DNA from: Monosiga brevicollis MX1
Lineage: Eukaryota > Opisthokonta > Choanoflagellata > Craspedida > Salpingoecidae
DNA length: 64,000 bases
Reading direction: 5' to 3'
NCBI RefSeq assembly: GCF_000002865.3
Contig: NW_001865045.1
Coordinates: 1,171,552-1,235,551 of the forward strand
Under the pieces are notes generated by a model. The model did no database searches, had not been told where the DNA came from, and saw nothing but the letters and a program-made list of their open reading frames with translations. Positions 23,155 to 35,900 of this stretch are shown piece by piece (the first letter of the stretch is position 1; every line of letters starts with the position of its first letter). Both the position numbers and the translations under genes were made by a program.

Positions 23155-23494
23155 TCATCTCTGTCCCGCATCTTTGGCGGGTGCTGTGGCCGAATCTTCG
23201 TCGTCCGTGCGAATACCAAACAGCCCAATCTTGTCATTCTCCTTCTGGCGGAGTTTGGAGCGAGCCTTTTGCCAACGCTTGCGGCACTCATTGTATGCAT
23301 CGAAAAAGGCAGTGCATTTGGTGCGGTCGTAGGCATTGCGATCCAAACACGCGTATGATGCTGCCTTCTCCTGTGCGCACATTGCAAGACGGGCGAATCG
23401 CATGAGCCGAAGCGACCGTGTCGTCCCCTTGCGGCATTTCGCACAAGCTGACCTCGGCGCAAGCTTCCTTGAGCGACTTTTGGGCAAATTCCAT
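23155..23494 (-). CDS. CHCHD7: CHCHD7/COX23-type twin CX9C protein
   Basis: Two exons: 23494-23453 (MEFAQKSLKEACAE) and 23370-23155. Splicing produces CAEEKAASYAC and CTAFFDAYNEC, two CX9C motifs forming the helical hairpin of CHCH-fold proteins that are oxidised by Mia40 in the mitochondrial intermembrane space. The sequence CLDRNAYDRTKCTAFFDAY and the following CRKRWQKAR closely follow the CHCHD7/COX23 pattern CLDxNNYDxxxCxxYFxxYxxCRxxW. The family is linked to cytochrome c oxidase assembly and copper handling. The C-terminus is acidic (RTDDEDSATAPAKD). The unspliced frame destroys the first CX9C, so the intron is well supported. Total about 86 residues, normal for the family. Confidence 0.92.
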
Positions 23495-23504
23495 CCTGAG
23501 AGAG

Positions 23505-23779
23505 TCACACGCTCAAGTCACGCGTGTTGGTCACAAGACGAGCCGAGAGCCAGAGGGGTGAGGTGTCGATGGCAGCCCAATCTGGTCGAGTTCCGATAAG
23601 AGTCCACCAGGCAGCTCCTTTGCGAGCCCTGAGGACAGCGCGGTGACAATCCATCCAAGCAAATGAGCAGGGGTTGCTGCTGCCCCTGAGATGCGCGCCA
23701 GTATCAGCGTCACTGCACTTACCACTGCCGTCGTCGCACACCCGGCCTCAACCTGCTGAACGCTGGCGCCGCAACACAT
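23505..23779 (-). CDS. Possible small membrane protein (hypothetical)
   Basis: An 82-codon open frame starting at an ATG (23779) just upstream of CHCHD7 on the same strand. It has one hydrophobic helix-like region (TTAVVSAVTLILARISGAAA) and a second weaker one (LLGWIVTALSSGL). I do not recognise it. It may be part of an unseen spliced gene or chance. Confidence 0.22.
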
Positions 23780-24003
23780 CGACGCAAAACCTTAAAAATG
23801 CAACAAAAACCGATTGAGCTACTAGCTTACAATACCTTGACGTCGGCACAATTTCTGCATTAACTTGGTATTAGCATTCTTTACCACTCTACGTCGCCCG
23901 ACTCGAGCAGGTAAAATAAAACTCTACTCTTGAAAGTTAACTCATGTGCTTTGCCTTTTTTTTTTCTTTTTTTTTTTTTGTTGAAACAAACTGAAAAAAA
24001 AAA

Positions 24004-25096
24004 ATGGCAGCGTGGCGTCACTTGCGGAGCTTGGTGGCGGATGTGCCCGTGGGGCTCAAGACCAGCATTAGTATGGGGCAGATGGGCAATCGTATGGGTA
24101 TGGCCAGTGTGGCCTCAGCTCGCGATAATGCAGCCGCCGGTGAGTTTCTGCCGCGGTGACTCGATCGAGACCTTTTTTTTTTTTTTTTGGTTGGCGGTGC
24201 CTGTGGTCGAGGAGTTGCTCCTCGCCTTCTGCCACAACACTCACAGGCAAATGGCGTCCTCCCGTCTTGTTTTATGCACAATAGCTGCAGGCGCTCGGTT
24301 GGCCAAGCCGGTGAGTGTTCTCCACCTTTCTTGTTTAACATCATTCCTCTCTGTGGAACTTGGCTATGCCCCCGCCTCTGGCCTGTCTCACCGCCTCGCG
24401 CGCCCTCGCGTTGCTATTTGGGGTTTCCATCTTTCCCGTCTGACCATAGCGCACTGGAACGGCGCCCGAGCTGCTTGTGTCAGAGGGCAAGTGCCTCATG
24501 TGTGGTCACCTGGACAAGATTGATCACAAGGTAGCAATGGCCGCGATGCTCGCATCTCGCTACAAGTTTTTGAATGGTGTTTTCAGCATGTTTGACTCTT
24601 GACTCGTGTTGGCATCACCTCTCACGGGCCCTGTTGCTGCCAAACTCGCAGAATGTACGCCTTCTCAACCAATTTGTGAGCAAGTCCAGTGGCATGATCC
24701 TCAGCCGTTCCACCACCGGTACGCCACCCCTCCCGCTTCTTCATGGCCCAAAGCGCCTCTCCTTCCAAACCTCGCCAAAAGCCAATGAGCGTTGTTCGTG
24801 TTGCGGCGCCTTATAACTCTCGTTTTTATTGCCCAGGCGTGTGTGCAAAGGCGCAGCGACGACTTGCCAAGGCCATCAAGCGGGCGCGGCAGTTTGGTGT
24901 GTATGCCTCTCCTCATCCTGCTGCTGGCACAAAGACGAATATTTTCTCCGCCTTGTTTACCAATCTCATACCTTTTGCCTTGCTCTCGCCTATATTCGTG
25001 GCGTGCCATTGTGTTCCGACCCCAGGCACAATGCCCTACGTCAACTCTCTGCCCCGTTATAGCAAGGACCCCATTGTCAACAAGTTTTACGTCTAA
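24004..25096 (+). CDS. MRPS18: Mitochondrial ribosomal protein bS18m
   Basis: Spliced from several short exons between ATG 24004 (MAAWRHLRSLVADVPVGLKT) and TAA 25094-25096. The recognisable part is CLMCGHLDKIDHKNVRLLNQ, then FVSKSSGMILSRSTTGVCAK, AQRRLAKAIKRARQFG and TMPYV. This matches bacterial S18 (LxxFIxxxGKIxPxRxTGxxxxxQRxLAxAIKRARxxxLLPYV). The CX2C begins the metal-binding site seen in mitochondrial S18 paralogues. bS18m sits on the platform of the mitoribosomal small subunit. The N-terminus is basic and amphipathic, suitable for import. The intron after exon 1 carries a T16-17 run (about 24173-24188). The protein ends PIVNKFYV, beyond the bacterial core. Confidence 0.9.
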
Positions 25097-25308
25097 TGTT
25101 TCAATCACATTCTCTCCGGCTGCCCTCCACACCCTCCGTTTTTTGCTCAAAGCTGGCACCGCCATCACGAGGACGAAATGTGTTTGGAGAACCGCGCACC
25201 CTCTTCCTCCTTCTAATTCATTTCAAGACCTGTTTTTGTTCTGCTTTTCCAATTTTCTTCTGCTTTTCGTATCGCGGGCCAAGACTCATTTGTCACGTAC
25301 AGCGGGCA

Positions 25309-28300
25309 TTATTCAGAGGCAGCCACCTGATCGGTGCCTTCTGCCTGCGTCTCTGCACCTTCATCCGGCGCAGTGGTCGATGCAGTCGCTGCAGCACCAT
25401 CTTCAGCGTCCTTGTTTTCCGATGTTGTTGGTAATGCTTCTTGTCCCTTGGCTTGTTCTGAAACAGAGTCCTCCGTGGCCGGTGTTTCCGCAAACGGATC
25501 AAACCACTCAATCTCGAGTGCGCGACCATTGAAATTGCGCGCACGCTCTTTGGCCTACCCAAACCAACACCAAAGCTCATGTGAGAAAATACCGCAAGAA
25601 GCGCATTGAAACAACAAAAAAAGATCAAACACGACAAAAAAAAAAAAAATAAGGGTGGGCTGACAGACCGTCTCTGCGGAACGGCGATCCTTAAAGGTGA
25701 CGAGGGCTCGTCCTTGATCTCCTGATTGCACTACGCTTACAAAGTTGCCAAAGCACTGTGTAGGAGCCAACAACGAGCCGAGCCCGAGAGTGTGCGTGAG
25801 CGGCAGGAGTTGGCTTCTTAAAAACAGTACCGTTCTTGCATCCTCCTTTTTTAAAACCCAGCATCATCAAAAGATGGCATCAAAACGTACCGCAAAGTAT
25901 GGGGTCAACAGGTCAAAATGGTCAGGTCGATATCCGGTGACGTCGAGCACGGTTGTCGTCGCGTGGCCACGACCCCGGCCACGGCCCCGGCCCCGGCCCC
26001 AGCTGCGACCACGAGTGTAGCCACGGCCACGATATAAACCACGACCCCGCGTGGTGGATACATCACCCGCGGCAGGGGCTGTCTCTTCTGAACCTGCTGC
26101 CACGCGCTTGGCCGCTGGCGCCCCTGAATCTGTGCTATCCGTGCTGGGACGACGTGCGGGTTCAGGAATGGGAATGCTTGGCTTCTTTGCTTTCAGTTGG
26201 TTGAGCAGCTTGATGCTCTGCTGCAAGTCCTTCATCTTCTTCTTGCGTTCAGCATCGCTCAAAGTCGTAGTCTCGAGCTCCTTGAGCAAGTCTTGTTGAG
26301 ATTTCATTGTCATCTACGCATCCAATTCAATCCAAGTGTAGCGGCACAGGCTCACGTGAGAAACAGACACTCTTGAGGTTAAATCGATAATGGTGCAGCC
26401 AATAACAGTCAAGGCGCCTGCTCGCACCTTGATCAAGTCTTGCCGCTTCCGTTCCATGTCTACAGCACGCTTGCGTTGCGTTTTGGCGGCAAGCTAGCAA
26501 AAACGCACGCGCAGCACATGAGCGAATTGGCCCCTGTTTGCATGCAAGCAAAGTCAAAGCCTGGCAAGTTGACGCATCATCAAACCTCTTGTGCTTGCCA
26601 CTTGGGAACAATCTTTTGTGATGGCTTGAGCTCGGGTTCGGCTTCTGTCTGCTCGGGTGCCGAGTCCAGCCCCGTGTCCGAGGCACTCTTGGCAAGGCTG
26701 CACATGCCACATGGTTGATGAGAAGGAACCACCGCCATGGCTCGCTTGACCACACAAGGAATGCCAAGAGAAGCACATTTCAACGCAAATCGTGGTTATC
26801 GCACCTTTGGGCAGGTCGGCGACTGAAGTTGAGCTGAAATGTGGATCGAATGCCAAAGAGCAGCAACGAATCAGATGATCATAGCATTTGTGGACACGTG
26901 AGTGTACGGTCTCTCCAAAAGAAGCGACAGGCGGACACAAAGTACAGGAAATACAGCGTTGCGCAGCTCATAACGCACCTTGATAAAGCGGTTATCCAAT
27001 ACGGCCTTCTCTGAGGTAAAGGCTTGCTTGGCATGGTCCAAGTCGCAAAATTGCACCAAGACGGTCTGCCAGCACGGCAATCCACCAACAGGAATGCAGT
27101 CGTCATCAACCAACCCACAAGCACTTCGAAAAACAACGCGCAAGACGCAGCACTAGCAGAGCTAGTGCAGGTGGCAAGGATATTGTTTGCTTGGTACCTA
27201 CATCGCTAGCGGGATTGCCATTCTGATCCTTATTCATGACCACTAGTTCCAAATCCCCAAAGCCCGCAAAGTACTCGCGAATCTTGTCCTCATCCATCAG
27301 GCTGGATGGAACACCCTATATGTGTCGAGCAGACGTTGGAAGGCATCGGCGAGCGACGAACCAAAGCAAAGTCATGGTTGGCGGTGAGCTTCAGCAGAAG
27401 GGGGGGGGGGGGGGGGGCCCCCTCCGGGAAACCACCCAAAAAAGCCNNNNNNNNNNNNNNNNNNNNNNNNNNNNNNNNNNNNNNNNNNNNNNNNNNNNNN
27501 NNNNNNNNNNNNNNNNNNNNNNNNNNNNNNNNNNNNNNNNNNNNNNNNGACGGAGGCAACGGGCAGATACAGCAAACAGTCATGTTTGCAAAACGGACCG
27601 TGACTTCAAGGGTGGTCGCTGGGGGCGCAGGGCGGTGGCGAGGCTGTTGGGTTGGCATCGTGGGAGCCGGCCGCGGGTCATCCGCGCGCGGGGCAAGGGC
27701 CATAAGGGCCGATTGCATGGGCGAAGGACCACCCGCGCCACCGCCATGGTGGTTCGGTCCACCCGTGCGGCGCGGGGCGTGGGCATCTCGGCGGTTGCGA
27801 TGCCCGCGTGGCGGATAATTATTGCCGTAGCCCGAGCCAGGACCCTCACCCCCGTGAAAGGCCATAGGACCACCCATAGGTGGGGGTGCTCCTCCCCGCA
27901 TCATCGACTCCATGTTGGGCGGGCCCATGCTGGGCATGTTCATGTCTTGTGAGCCCATGTCTGGCGGACCCATGTCTGGCGGGCCCATGTTCGACGGACC
28001 CATGTTTGGTGGGCCCATGTCGGAGGGGCCCATAAACATCGGGCCCTGAGTGCGAGCCAACATGGGAGGGGGCAGTGTGAGGTTGAGTCTACGGTAGGAT
28101 GTACTTGGATGTGAGAGAAAGGCTAGAGTCGACAAACCTGCATGTTGGGCATGTTGGGCATGTTGGGCATGCCTTGCATGTTTTGCATGTTTTGCAGGTT
28201 CTGCATGTTCATGGGCATGTTGGGCATGCCTTGCATGTCCTGTAAATGCTGCATGTTCTGCAACTCCTGCATGTTGGCCATGCCCATCATGATAGCTGCG

Positions 28301-29671
28301 CACATGTTCGAGTGAAGCAAGACGGTTGGCGTCGTGAGCCAACAAAGGCAGGTGGACAAAACAGGCATTGTATGCGGGGCCACATCAATGCACGGGCGGT
28401 CCGTGGGCCGCAAGGCCGAGGTGTAGTGCAAACGTACGCATGTTATCGGGGCGACCAAAACCCATGCCAAACGGAGGCGCGTTGTGTGGCATGGGGCCGC
28501 GACGGGGCATGTTGCTGCCACCGCGTCCACCACGCATGTCTATGGCAAAGAGAAGAGCGTTTGTCATTGCAGTCACGCATCGAGGCGAATTGCCCAAACA
28601 TCAGAGCGGGCGCCAAGGCAAGGTTGGGGTTCAGTGGCAAAAGGTAGCGGTGTGTTGCATACCTCGTCGCGGTGGCATGCGCCAGCGGTCTTGCTGATGA
28701 GAATTGTATTGATTAGAGTTGTTTGATCGATAGCCGTTGTTGTCATCAGATTTCTCGCGCACAGCACGGTCCAGGCGGCTGGCCGCCTGGGGACGTTCTG
28801 ACTCGGGACTGTCTCCACGTCGGCGGTATTCCCTGTCATCATCATCCTCAAGCTACAGGTCGGGGCGAGTTGAAAGCATTGGCAAGGGTTGAGTTGAAAG
28901 ATATTCACGGTTAGTTGGAGGGATATGGAACACTTGACCCACCGAGCGGCGCCGGCGTGGGTGGTCATCCAGGTCACGGTCGCGCCCCTCGCTCGTCGGG
29001 GCTTGTGCCTCAACGGTATGTGTGGGCTTATCGCCATGGTCATTGGCGTCACTGGATGTCGTGGTAGATGGCGCAGGTGCTGCCGATTGGTCCTGCGCCG
29101 GCGGGGATGGCGGTGCAGGCAATCGGCTCTTGCTGGGGGCCGACTGGCTGGTCTTGCTGGAGGCTGCATGAGTTGAGCTGCTGGCACTGGTCGCCGTGGT
29201 GTAGCTGTTGGAGCGGAGGACGGCAAACAGTTCAGCCACAAGAGGCCGAGCTGGTCCCTCGATCAGATCCTCGAGCTTCTCGGCCAGTTCACTCTCGCTC
29301 GTGTTCTTCTTCAAGCAAAGCAGGATATATGGCGCAGCTGACTGATTGTCCTCACCCCTGCGTTGCAAAAGCGCCCAAGCAACGAGACCGTTGTACAACA
29401 AGTGAGCCTATGGCATGGGTTTCCGACATTCCCGGTCCCTCCCTTGCACCAGCCAGATGGTACCGCGCGGGTGTACGCAAAGTTTGAGAGAGAGAGAGAG
29501 AGACAGAATGAAAAAAACATAAAAAATTCAGGGCACGAGACGTTTGTCGACGAGCTCCGTGGTCCCCGCGCCCAATGTCGAAGAAAGAGAGGAAAGCGCC
29601 CATCCAACCAATACGTACAAGCGCTTCCGCAGCCAAGCTTCAAAAGCCGGGGGATCTGCAATCACCACCAT
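25309..29671 (-). CDS. RBM26: RBM26/RBM27-like RNA-binding protein (interrupted by a gap)
   Basis: Start at 29671 (MVVIADPPAFEAWLRKRL), spliced to GEDNQSAAPYILLCLKKNTS and LVAELFAVLRSNSY, which match the PWI-like N-terminal domain of RBM26/27. After a Ser/Pro and Arg-rich linker comes a Met/Gly/Pro-rich low-complexity region (28320-27880). A 102-base gap of N (27447-27548) follows. An RRM is split over exons MDEDKIREYFAGFGDLELVV (27300) and TVLVQFCDLDHAKQAFTSEK with LDNRFIKVRYE (27060-26970). Then come a helical segment (DLLKELETTTLSDAERKKKM), an RG-rich box, and a second RRM-like unit (VLDVTGYRPDHFDLLTPYFA, then FGNFVSVV and RALVTFKDRRSAE). RBM26/27 take part in nuclear RNA surveillance with the exosome and poly(A)-binding proteins. 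The CCCH zinc finger between PWI and RRM in animals was not found. Ends AEGTDQVAASE and TAA. Confidence 0.83.
27447..27548. other. Assembly gap (102 N) after a G17 run
   Basis: A G17 homopolymer (about 27401-27417) immediately precedes the gap inside the RBM26/27-like gene. The G-run probably stopped sequencing. Some coding sequence of the region before the RRM may be missing. Confidence 0.95.
27890..28290 (-). repeat. Met-Gly-Pro and Met-Pro-Asn coding repeats in RBM26-like gene
   Basis: Two arrays encode low-complexity repeats. One (about 27915-28035) has MGPPDMG/MGPSNMG units. The other (about 28140-28280) has NMQ, GMPNMP and NMPNMQ units. Both are degenerate 9-15 bp repeats in frame with the gene. 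Confidence 0.85.
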
Positions 29672-29927
29672 CGCTGCGCTGCCGGTACTGCGAGCTACCC
29701 TCCGGAGGCAGCACTCGTGTGCTGTGCGGTGCACTTCTTCTTTCGCGTGGAGATGAAGATGAGAGAGCGACAAAAAGAGAGCAAAAGCAAAAAGAGAGGT
29801 TGTTTGGCAACAACTGTTGTTGTTAACAAATTGAGCAGCAGCCTCTCTCTCTCAAATCAGCTGTCAATTCAAAACGTAAAACTTCAACGCACATCAAACA
29901 ACCAGGGAACAGGCGGGTAGCGGCAAT

Positions 29928-32900
29928 CTAGGCTGCCAGGTCACGGCGGCGTCTCCTTGACACCTGTCATTTAGAGGGCAGGTGAAATATCGACCAGAAG
30001 TATGAGTATTCAAATTGAGTGCGTTAGGGCCCAGTGTGTACATGTGGGCGTGTGAGTGTATGGCGCGTAGAGCGCAAAGTACAGACCGGAAGCTTGGGCG
30101 CTGGGGCGGCATCCGAGGCAGCCGCTTGCGTTTTGCCTGCGGTGCGGCCACTGCGCCGTGTTTGCCTTGCTCCTGGTTGGGGGGAGTCAGGCTCAGCCTC
30201 AGGCTCAGGTGAGGCAGGGACCGCTTTGCCTGGCGACGTGGCAGCGTCATTCTTGTCCTCATCTTCCTCATCGGACAGAGCGGGCGCCGGCGGTCGTCCA
30301 ATTCGGCGGCCGCGCGTTTTGGTCGAATCATGCGAGTTGGGGGCTGATTGCGGCGTTTCCGCAACTATGTTGTCACGCAGTGCTTGTGCATCAAGCTCAT
30401 CGTCATCGAGATCAGCTAGACTATCATTGATGCGTTTGGCCGCACGCGCGCTTCTACACATGGCGTTTATACGAGGACATGCAGGGCACGCACGGATAGC
30501 AATCAGCCAGCGGCAGCAGGTAAAATCAACGGGATCAAGTCAGCGAGAGCAACGGGGTGACGGCGGGTGGTACCGGCGTTGTGGTGGCGGCGTGGCCGCG
30601 GCTGTTGGCGTGCGACTGGTCTTGCGCTTGCCAGTTGAGCGAGGGGTGCTTTTCTTCTTCTTCGCCGATGGCAGGCTCCCTTCATCTTCCGATTCACTCT
30701 AATAGTACAATAGGACGCGTGAGCCTCGAGTCACCTCACGGCAGGCCCTAGCAACGCGCTCTTGTTGCTTCTTCCTCCCGCGGTAATCCAGTCTCCCCGA
30801 CACGCCAGGTCGACAAACCAAGTCCGGTCGATGAGAGGCCGTGGCAGGGACACTGTTGCGAGTGGGGGTTTTGGCTGTCGTTGATCGACGAAGCTGAAAG
30901 TTTTCTGGAAGGTACGAGCGAGAGCTGTCCACCGGACGAGTCGGACGACGAAACAGAGCTTTGGGCAGTGCAATGTGGCCCGGGAAAGATTTGAGTTTCC
31001 AGCCAGGCCGGGAGGCCAGGTCCACAATCAGCACTGCCGTCAAGTCACACACGGCCCACAAGTGTGTCGAATCTTCCCCAGCCGCATCTTCCATCCGCTT
31101 CATCGCATCAACCATGCTCTAGTAGCATGCCGGACCGGGTTAAGCCCAGGGTGAGACGCCCCAATCCAACCATGTCAGGAGAGCGCCAGGCCTGCCCTCA
31201 TAAGACACCACAGACCTTGAGAAACGTGAAACTCTCCTCGCCGCGATGACAGACGGCTTCAAAGAAAAACTCGAGATATCTGAGCCAGCGCAAAACAAGG
31301 CAAGAACCACCCCTGAGCAAAAGGCAGGGCGGTAGCAAAGCACCAGGCGACAGCAAGGGAAGGCAAGAAAAAGACAAGGCTATCATGGACCGAAGGAGGA
31401 CCCATGTCGAGCAAACAACAAAGAAAAACGCAGCAAAGGTACGCACGGCACAAAGCTTAGGAGGGCTTCGGACGTGTAGGTGAAATCGGAGTGATGGGCC
31501 AGGAGGTGGAGAAGAAAAGGCAACGAATACTCGGGCAGCAGATGTTCACGACCGGATTCCGTTGTCGATGGTCCGGCTACAAGCCAGCCCCCAAAAGAGC
31601 CACAGCAACGCGATTAGGTATGAGGAAAAGACGGGTATTCGTGATTTTTTTTTTTTTTTTTCCCGGACCTACCGGTGCGCGCCAGGTTGCGCTTGCGTGT
31701 AACCAGTTCTCGAAGTCGTTCGGCACTCTGCACATATCAAACGTGAGGTACCCGCGTGTGTGATGCTGCGGTTGACACGGTCAAAATCCCAAGGCAGAGC
31801 AGTTTCGGCCATGGTGATAGAACATACGAGGCGGCGGCACTTTGGATCCGGGTCAATGGCCGAGTAGACAAAAAAGGACATGTATCCGACTGGTAACTTG
31901 TTCTTGCTCAGAAGCTGGTAAAGACGATCATTGAATTTGCTGCGTACCTCAACGCATGAATCCTGCCGCACAAATGTAAGACACCAGCAAGAAAAGGACT
32001 TGTCAAGACGACTCTGGCAAACGATGATCGATCGTCACCATACTGCAGCACAACGCAACACCAACTCAACACACCTGCATGGTCATGGCCACGAGGTGCC
32101 AAAGCTGGATTGGGATGACCTGCCGGATTTCGGTAGCTGCGAGCTCCAACATGCCACAGGCCACGGCCAGTCGCATGCGTGACTTTTCCACGTTGCTAAA
32201 AATGCCGTTCAAAGACCACGGGCAGATGTGTGAACACCGATCGATTACACCCGCGCCAACAGGGGCCAACCACGCGGCGAGGCGCTTGAATCTTACCGAT
32301 AGAGCACACGTTCGAAGTCACCATAGCAGTCAAGACATTGCTGAAATAGGCGGAATGTGGGTGCTCCAAGCTTGGTCAGACGATCCTCGTCGTGTTCGGA
32401 GCGCGTGCGGCCCCGAAGTCGATTGACCAGTAAACGTACGGCTTGCTCCTACGGTCAAGAGCACGCAAAGGTCATGTCAGGGCCCAGCGTCCTTGAGTGT
32501 TGGGAACAAGCGGTGGATTAAGGACTGACCTTGGCGACAATATCCAGATCAGGTTGATCCACCCACTCATCGGTAGATGTGTCTTCTTCGGGAATGGCGC
32601 TCTATCGTGCGGAATCAGGGCACGACAAATGTATGTCAACATGTCATCAGCATGAATCAGTCAAACGGAGAAAACCGAGATTCAACAACTTCTCTACCCC
32701 CCCTCCCCCCCCTTTGGTGGCAACTGCCTATCATGCCCCACGCGCACGGGAGGTGCGTGGTGGAGTGGGTGTCACACTTACGCGAGCGTTCATGAGCAGG
32801 TCATCGACGATGAAGCGCGATACAATGTCAGGGTCGTGTTTGCGAAAAACATCCGGGGCATGCCAGGCAACACCAGCCAGCGCGGCAAGCGATGCAGACA

Positions 32901-35900
32901 AGCGTTCATCTGCTTGATCCAAGTGCTCAAGGCATTTCTGCCATGCGAACCAAACGACCAAATTGGCCACGTTACAAGTTCGAATGAGATTGCATGCACT
33001 CACGCCAGAAATCAGATGTGCAACGACAAGCTTCTCCACATGCGTTGCGGACCTTGACGATGGATTCGTGGCTGCTCTCGGCCTTGTCCCCGCAGATGGC
33101 AGCCAGCGCATCCACTGCCAGCTCGGCCTCGGCAACGTCTCCAGTTGTGGCAAGTTCCACGAGTTTCTTTCGCAACATCCTGAAATTAGAATTCAATAAG
33201 TCAAAGCCAAGGAAGAGCACCCAAAATGAGACCCTGCGTCAAGCAGGAAGCAAAGTGCAGGCGAAAAGAGGCGTTTGAAAGGCGACAAGCGTGCACAGAC
33301 TTGTGAAGGCCTGGTTCAATGCTCGCCAAGTTTTCTCCACTTGCGGCCAAGATACGCAAGGCCGTGCGACCTAAGCGCAGGAAAAGAAGGGCAGGCAGCG
33401 GGCCAGGTTTAAACAAAATGAAAGAGTCATGCCAAGTCACCCAGGGGAACCCAAACCAGGCTTAGCCAAGCAAGACGAACAAAGTTGGGGCGAGTCGGAG
33501 GCGGCGAGGCGGGTCAGCGACTTGAAGACGCCGGGCGAAGAGAAGACACCTTGGCCCTCCTCGCTGTAGGCAGCCAAAAATTTTGCGCCAGCGGCACAGA
33601 GCTCGTCTTCGCCGGCTTCGGACGCACTATGCAAGCTGGACAAATGGTACAATTGCATGGCAGGTAGTTGTTAGGTGTCTTCGCGGGCATGAGAAACAAA
33701 ACTGACAGAGGCCTTGCCCAAAACGTCAGGCCATTTCATTCTCTGTCACACACCTCAACAAGAGGGCGTCTACGGCATCGCAATCAAAGGGGAACGGGTG
33801 TAGCTTGACAACCAATTCGGTTACGGCTTTGGCACAATTCTTGGGTGTCAACTTTGTCAGTTGTTTCTATTGCACCAGGCGGTCAGGTGAAAAGAGGCGG
33901 AGAATTCCAAAAAAGCAAAATAGGGAAGGCAAGAAAAACGTAGAGAGGAGGCACGGAGAAACAGAGGATGGCAGTTGAGAATTTGCGGACCTTGGCTTCG
34001 ACCAGCACCAGAGCGTGCCGCGAGTCTTCGCTGACAAAGCTTTGCAGAGCATCCAGAAGCTGCTCACTGGCCTCTTCGTCCAGCAAGTCCATGGACGCAT
34101 GTGCCTTTTGAGACACGAGTTGCATCTTTAGCGTGTTGAAAAACGGAGTCTCTCGTAAGTTGTCCGTCTGACCACGCCAAAGATCGGTTTGAAGCAAAAC
34201 ATGACAGCATGAGATGGTCTGAGATGACATATCGCAGGGCACAGGGCATGATGGGGGAAAGACGTCGCCCAACTCACCCCACGTCGCCGCTCAAGGTAGG
34301 AGCGGAAGAGGCGGGCCACGCCAGCCTTGATTTTGAGCATGCCGCGTACTGCGCTCCAGAAGCGATCATTGCCGTGGCGGCAAATGTGCAAAAGCCGTTG
34401 GGCCTTGAGGCTGGGATCAAGCGTGTCTGGCAGAATGTGCTTCTGCAACCCGTTCTCCGTGTGTAGACTGCACCAGGCGAGCAGACGAGAAAAGCCAAAA
34501 GTTTTGCAGATGTGAACAGAGAACGTAGGCAAGCAGGCGGTCCCCCAAGTCCAGCGTACCGAATCTCCGTGTCGCGGGTGTTGAAGCTGGCAATAGTGGC
34601 CACGGCGAGTTTGGCAGCCTTGGTCTCAGTTTCCGCATCAGCTGAACCCGTTTCCTCGATTCTGTGACACGACATAGAGGTTAGGGGCATGGAGACTTAG
34701 GGCGGTGAAAAGCGAGTCCGCAGGGCTACGGCACAAGCGAGGTCACTTGTGTCCGAGGAGAGAAAAAAAATGACAGAGAGTAGCTCGAGGGTTGCGAAAC
34801 GAACTGGCTCTGCACGTGTTGATAGAGTTTGGGAAGTCGGTCAATGGCAAGCTTGCGTACGTTCAGCTGAGCAACAAAAAAAAGGTGAGTCACAGCTTTA
34901 AGGGGCGGGGGGCAAGCAAGAAGAAAAATTGCGCGGGGGAGGAGGAGAGGGAGCAGAAGCATAGTGCTTGCACCTTCTTGTCCAGACGACGGTCTGTGAA
35001 GGTGTCGATAAATTCCATGGGGCAGCTCGGTAGGTGGTCCTGAAGCACCGTGGCCGCGGTTTCCACCGCCATGAAGCGTACCTGGGGGAGGCAGCGCAAG
35101 CGAGATTGGTAATGGTGAGGACCGCCGTGTTACTTTTTCAAACTCACGTGCCTTTTTATTCACACGAGAGAGGGCCTATCAAGGTCAACAAACCGTTTCG
35201 TCCATGTCCATCAGTGCCGTTTTGAGTCGATCAAGCAGGTCCGATCGAAATTCGGTGGGCATGATGTTAATCAGCTGGCCAAGATGGCTCGTCAGTTCAG
35301 CCCGAATGCTAGGTTCTCGATCTTGCAAGCTGGATGCGCATCACGCCACACACGAAAGTGTGAGCTCCACGAGGTCAGGCCAGGCAACAATGGTGAAGCG
35401 AGGCGTACCGCTGAAGAAGATGGTGCCATTGGGCCCGATGAAGCGAGGCCATTTCCGTGGGCTACGCGCCAAAAGCAGGACAGGAGTGGCAGGAGAGAGT
35501 GAGGAGTGTCCATCGGGTTGGTGGCTTGGACACGCAGCAACGCCGGCAGAGGCAGACACTGACAGCTTGTGAAAAGAGACGGGCCAGAAGGACAGTGGCG
35601 CTGAGGCGTCGCGGAACGTCTTCGGAGCGCAAGAGTGTCTCGCATTGCGGGACAACTCGCATGAGCACGTCGATGTTGATGGCGGCCAGCGCTTCAATGA
35701 GCTCAATTGCATTTTCAGCGTGCTCGCTTTCCACCTCCTCATCAATGCCAAGGAGGCCGTTGAAGTACTGAGGCGCATAGGGCAAGGGGGCAGAGGGCGG
35801 AGGCACGGACGATGAGGGCAACGAGGTGGGCGTGTCGGCCCGTTGATTGTATTTGAGCCTAAAGAAAGGTGGGGGAAGCGTGTGGAGACGGGCGAGCAAT

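Noticed and set aside
22899-23405. Plus-strand frame of 168 codons opposite CHCHD7
   Set aside because: Antisense shadow of the CHCHD7 exon, with no family similarity.
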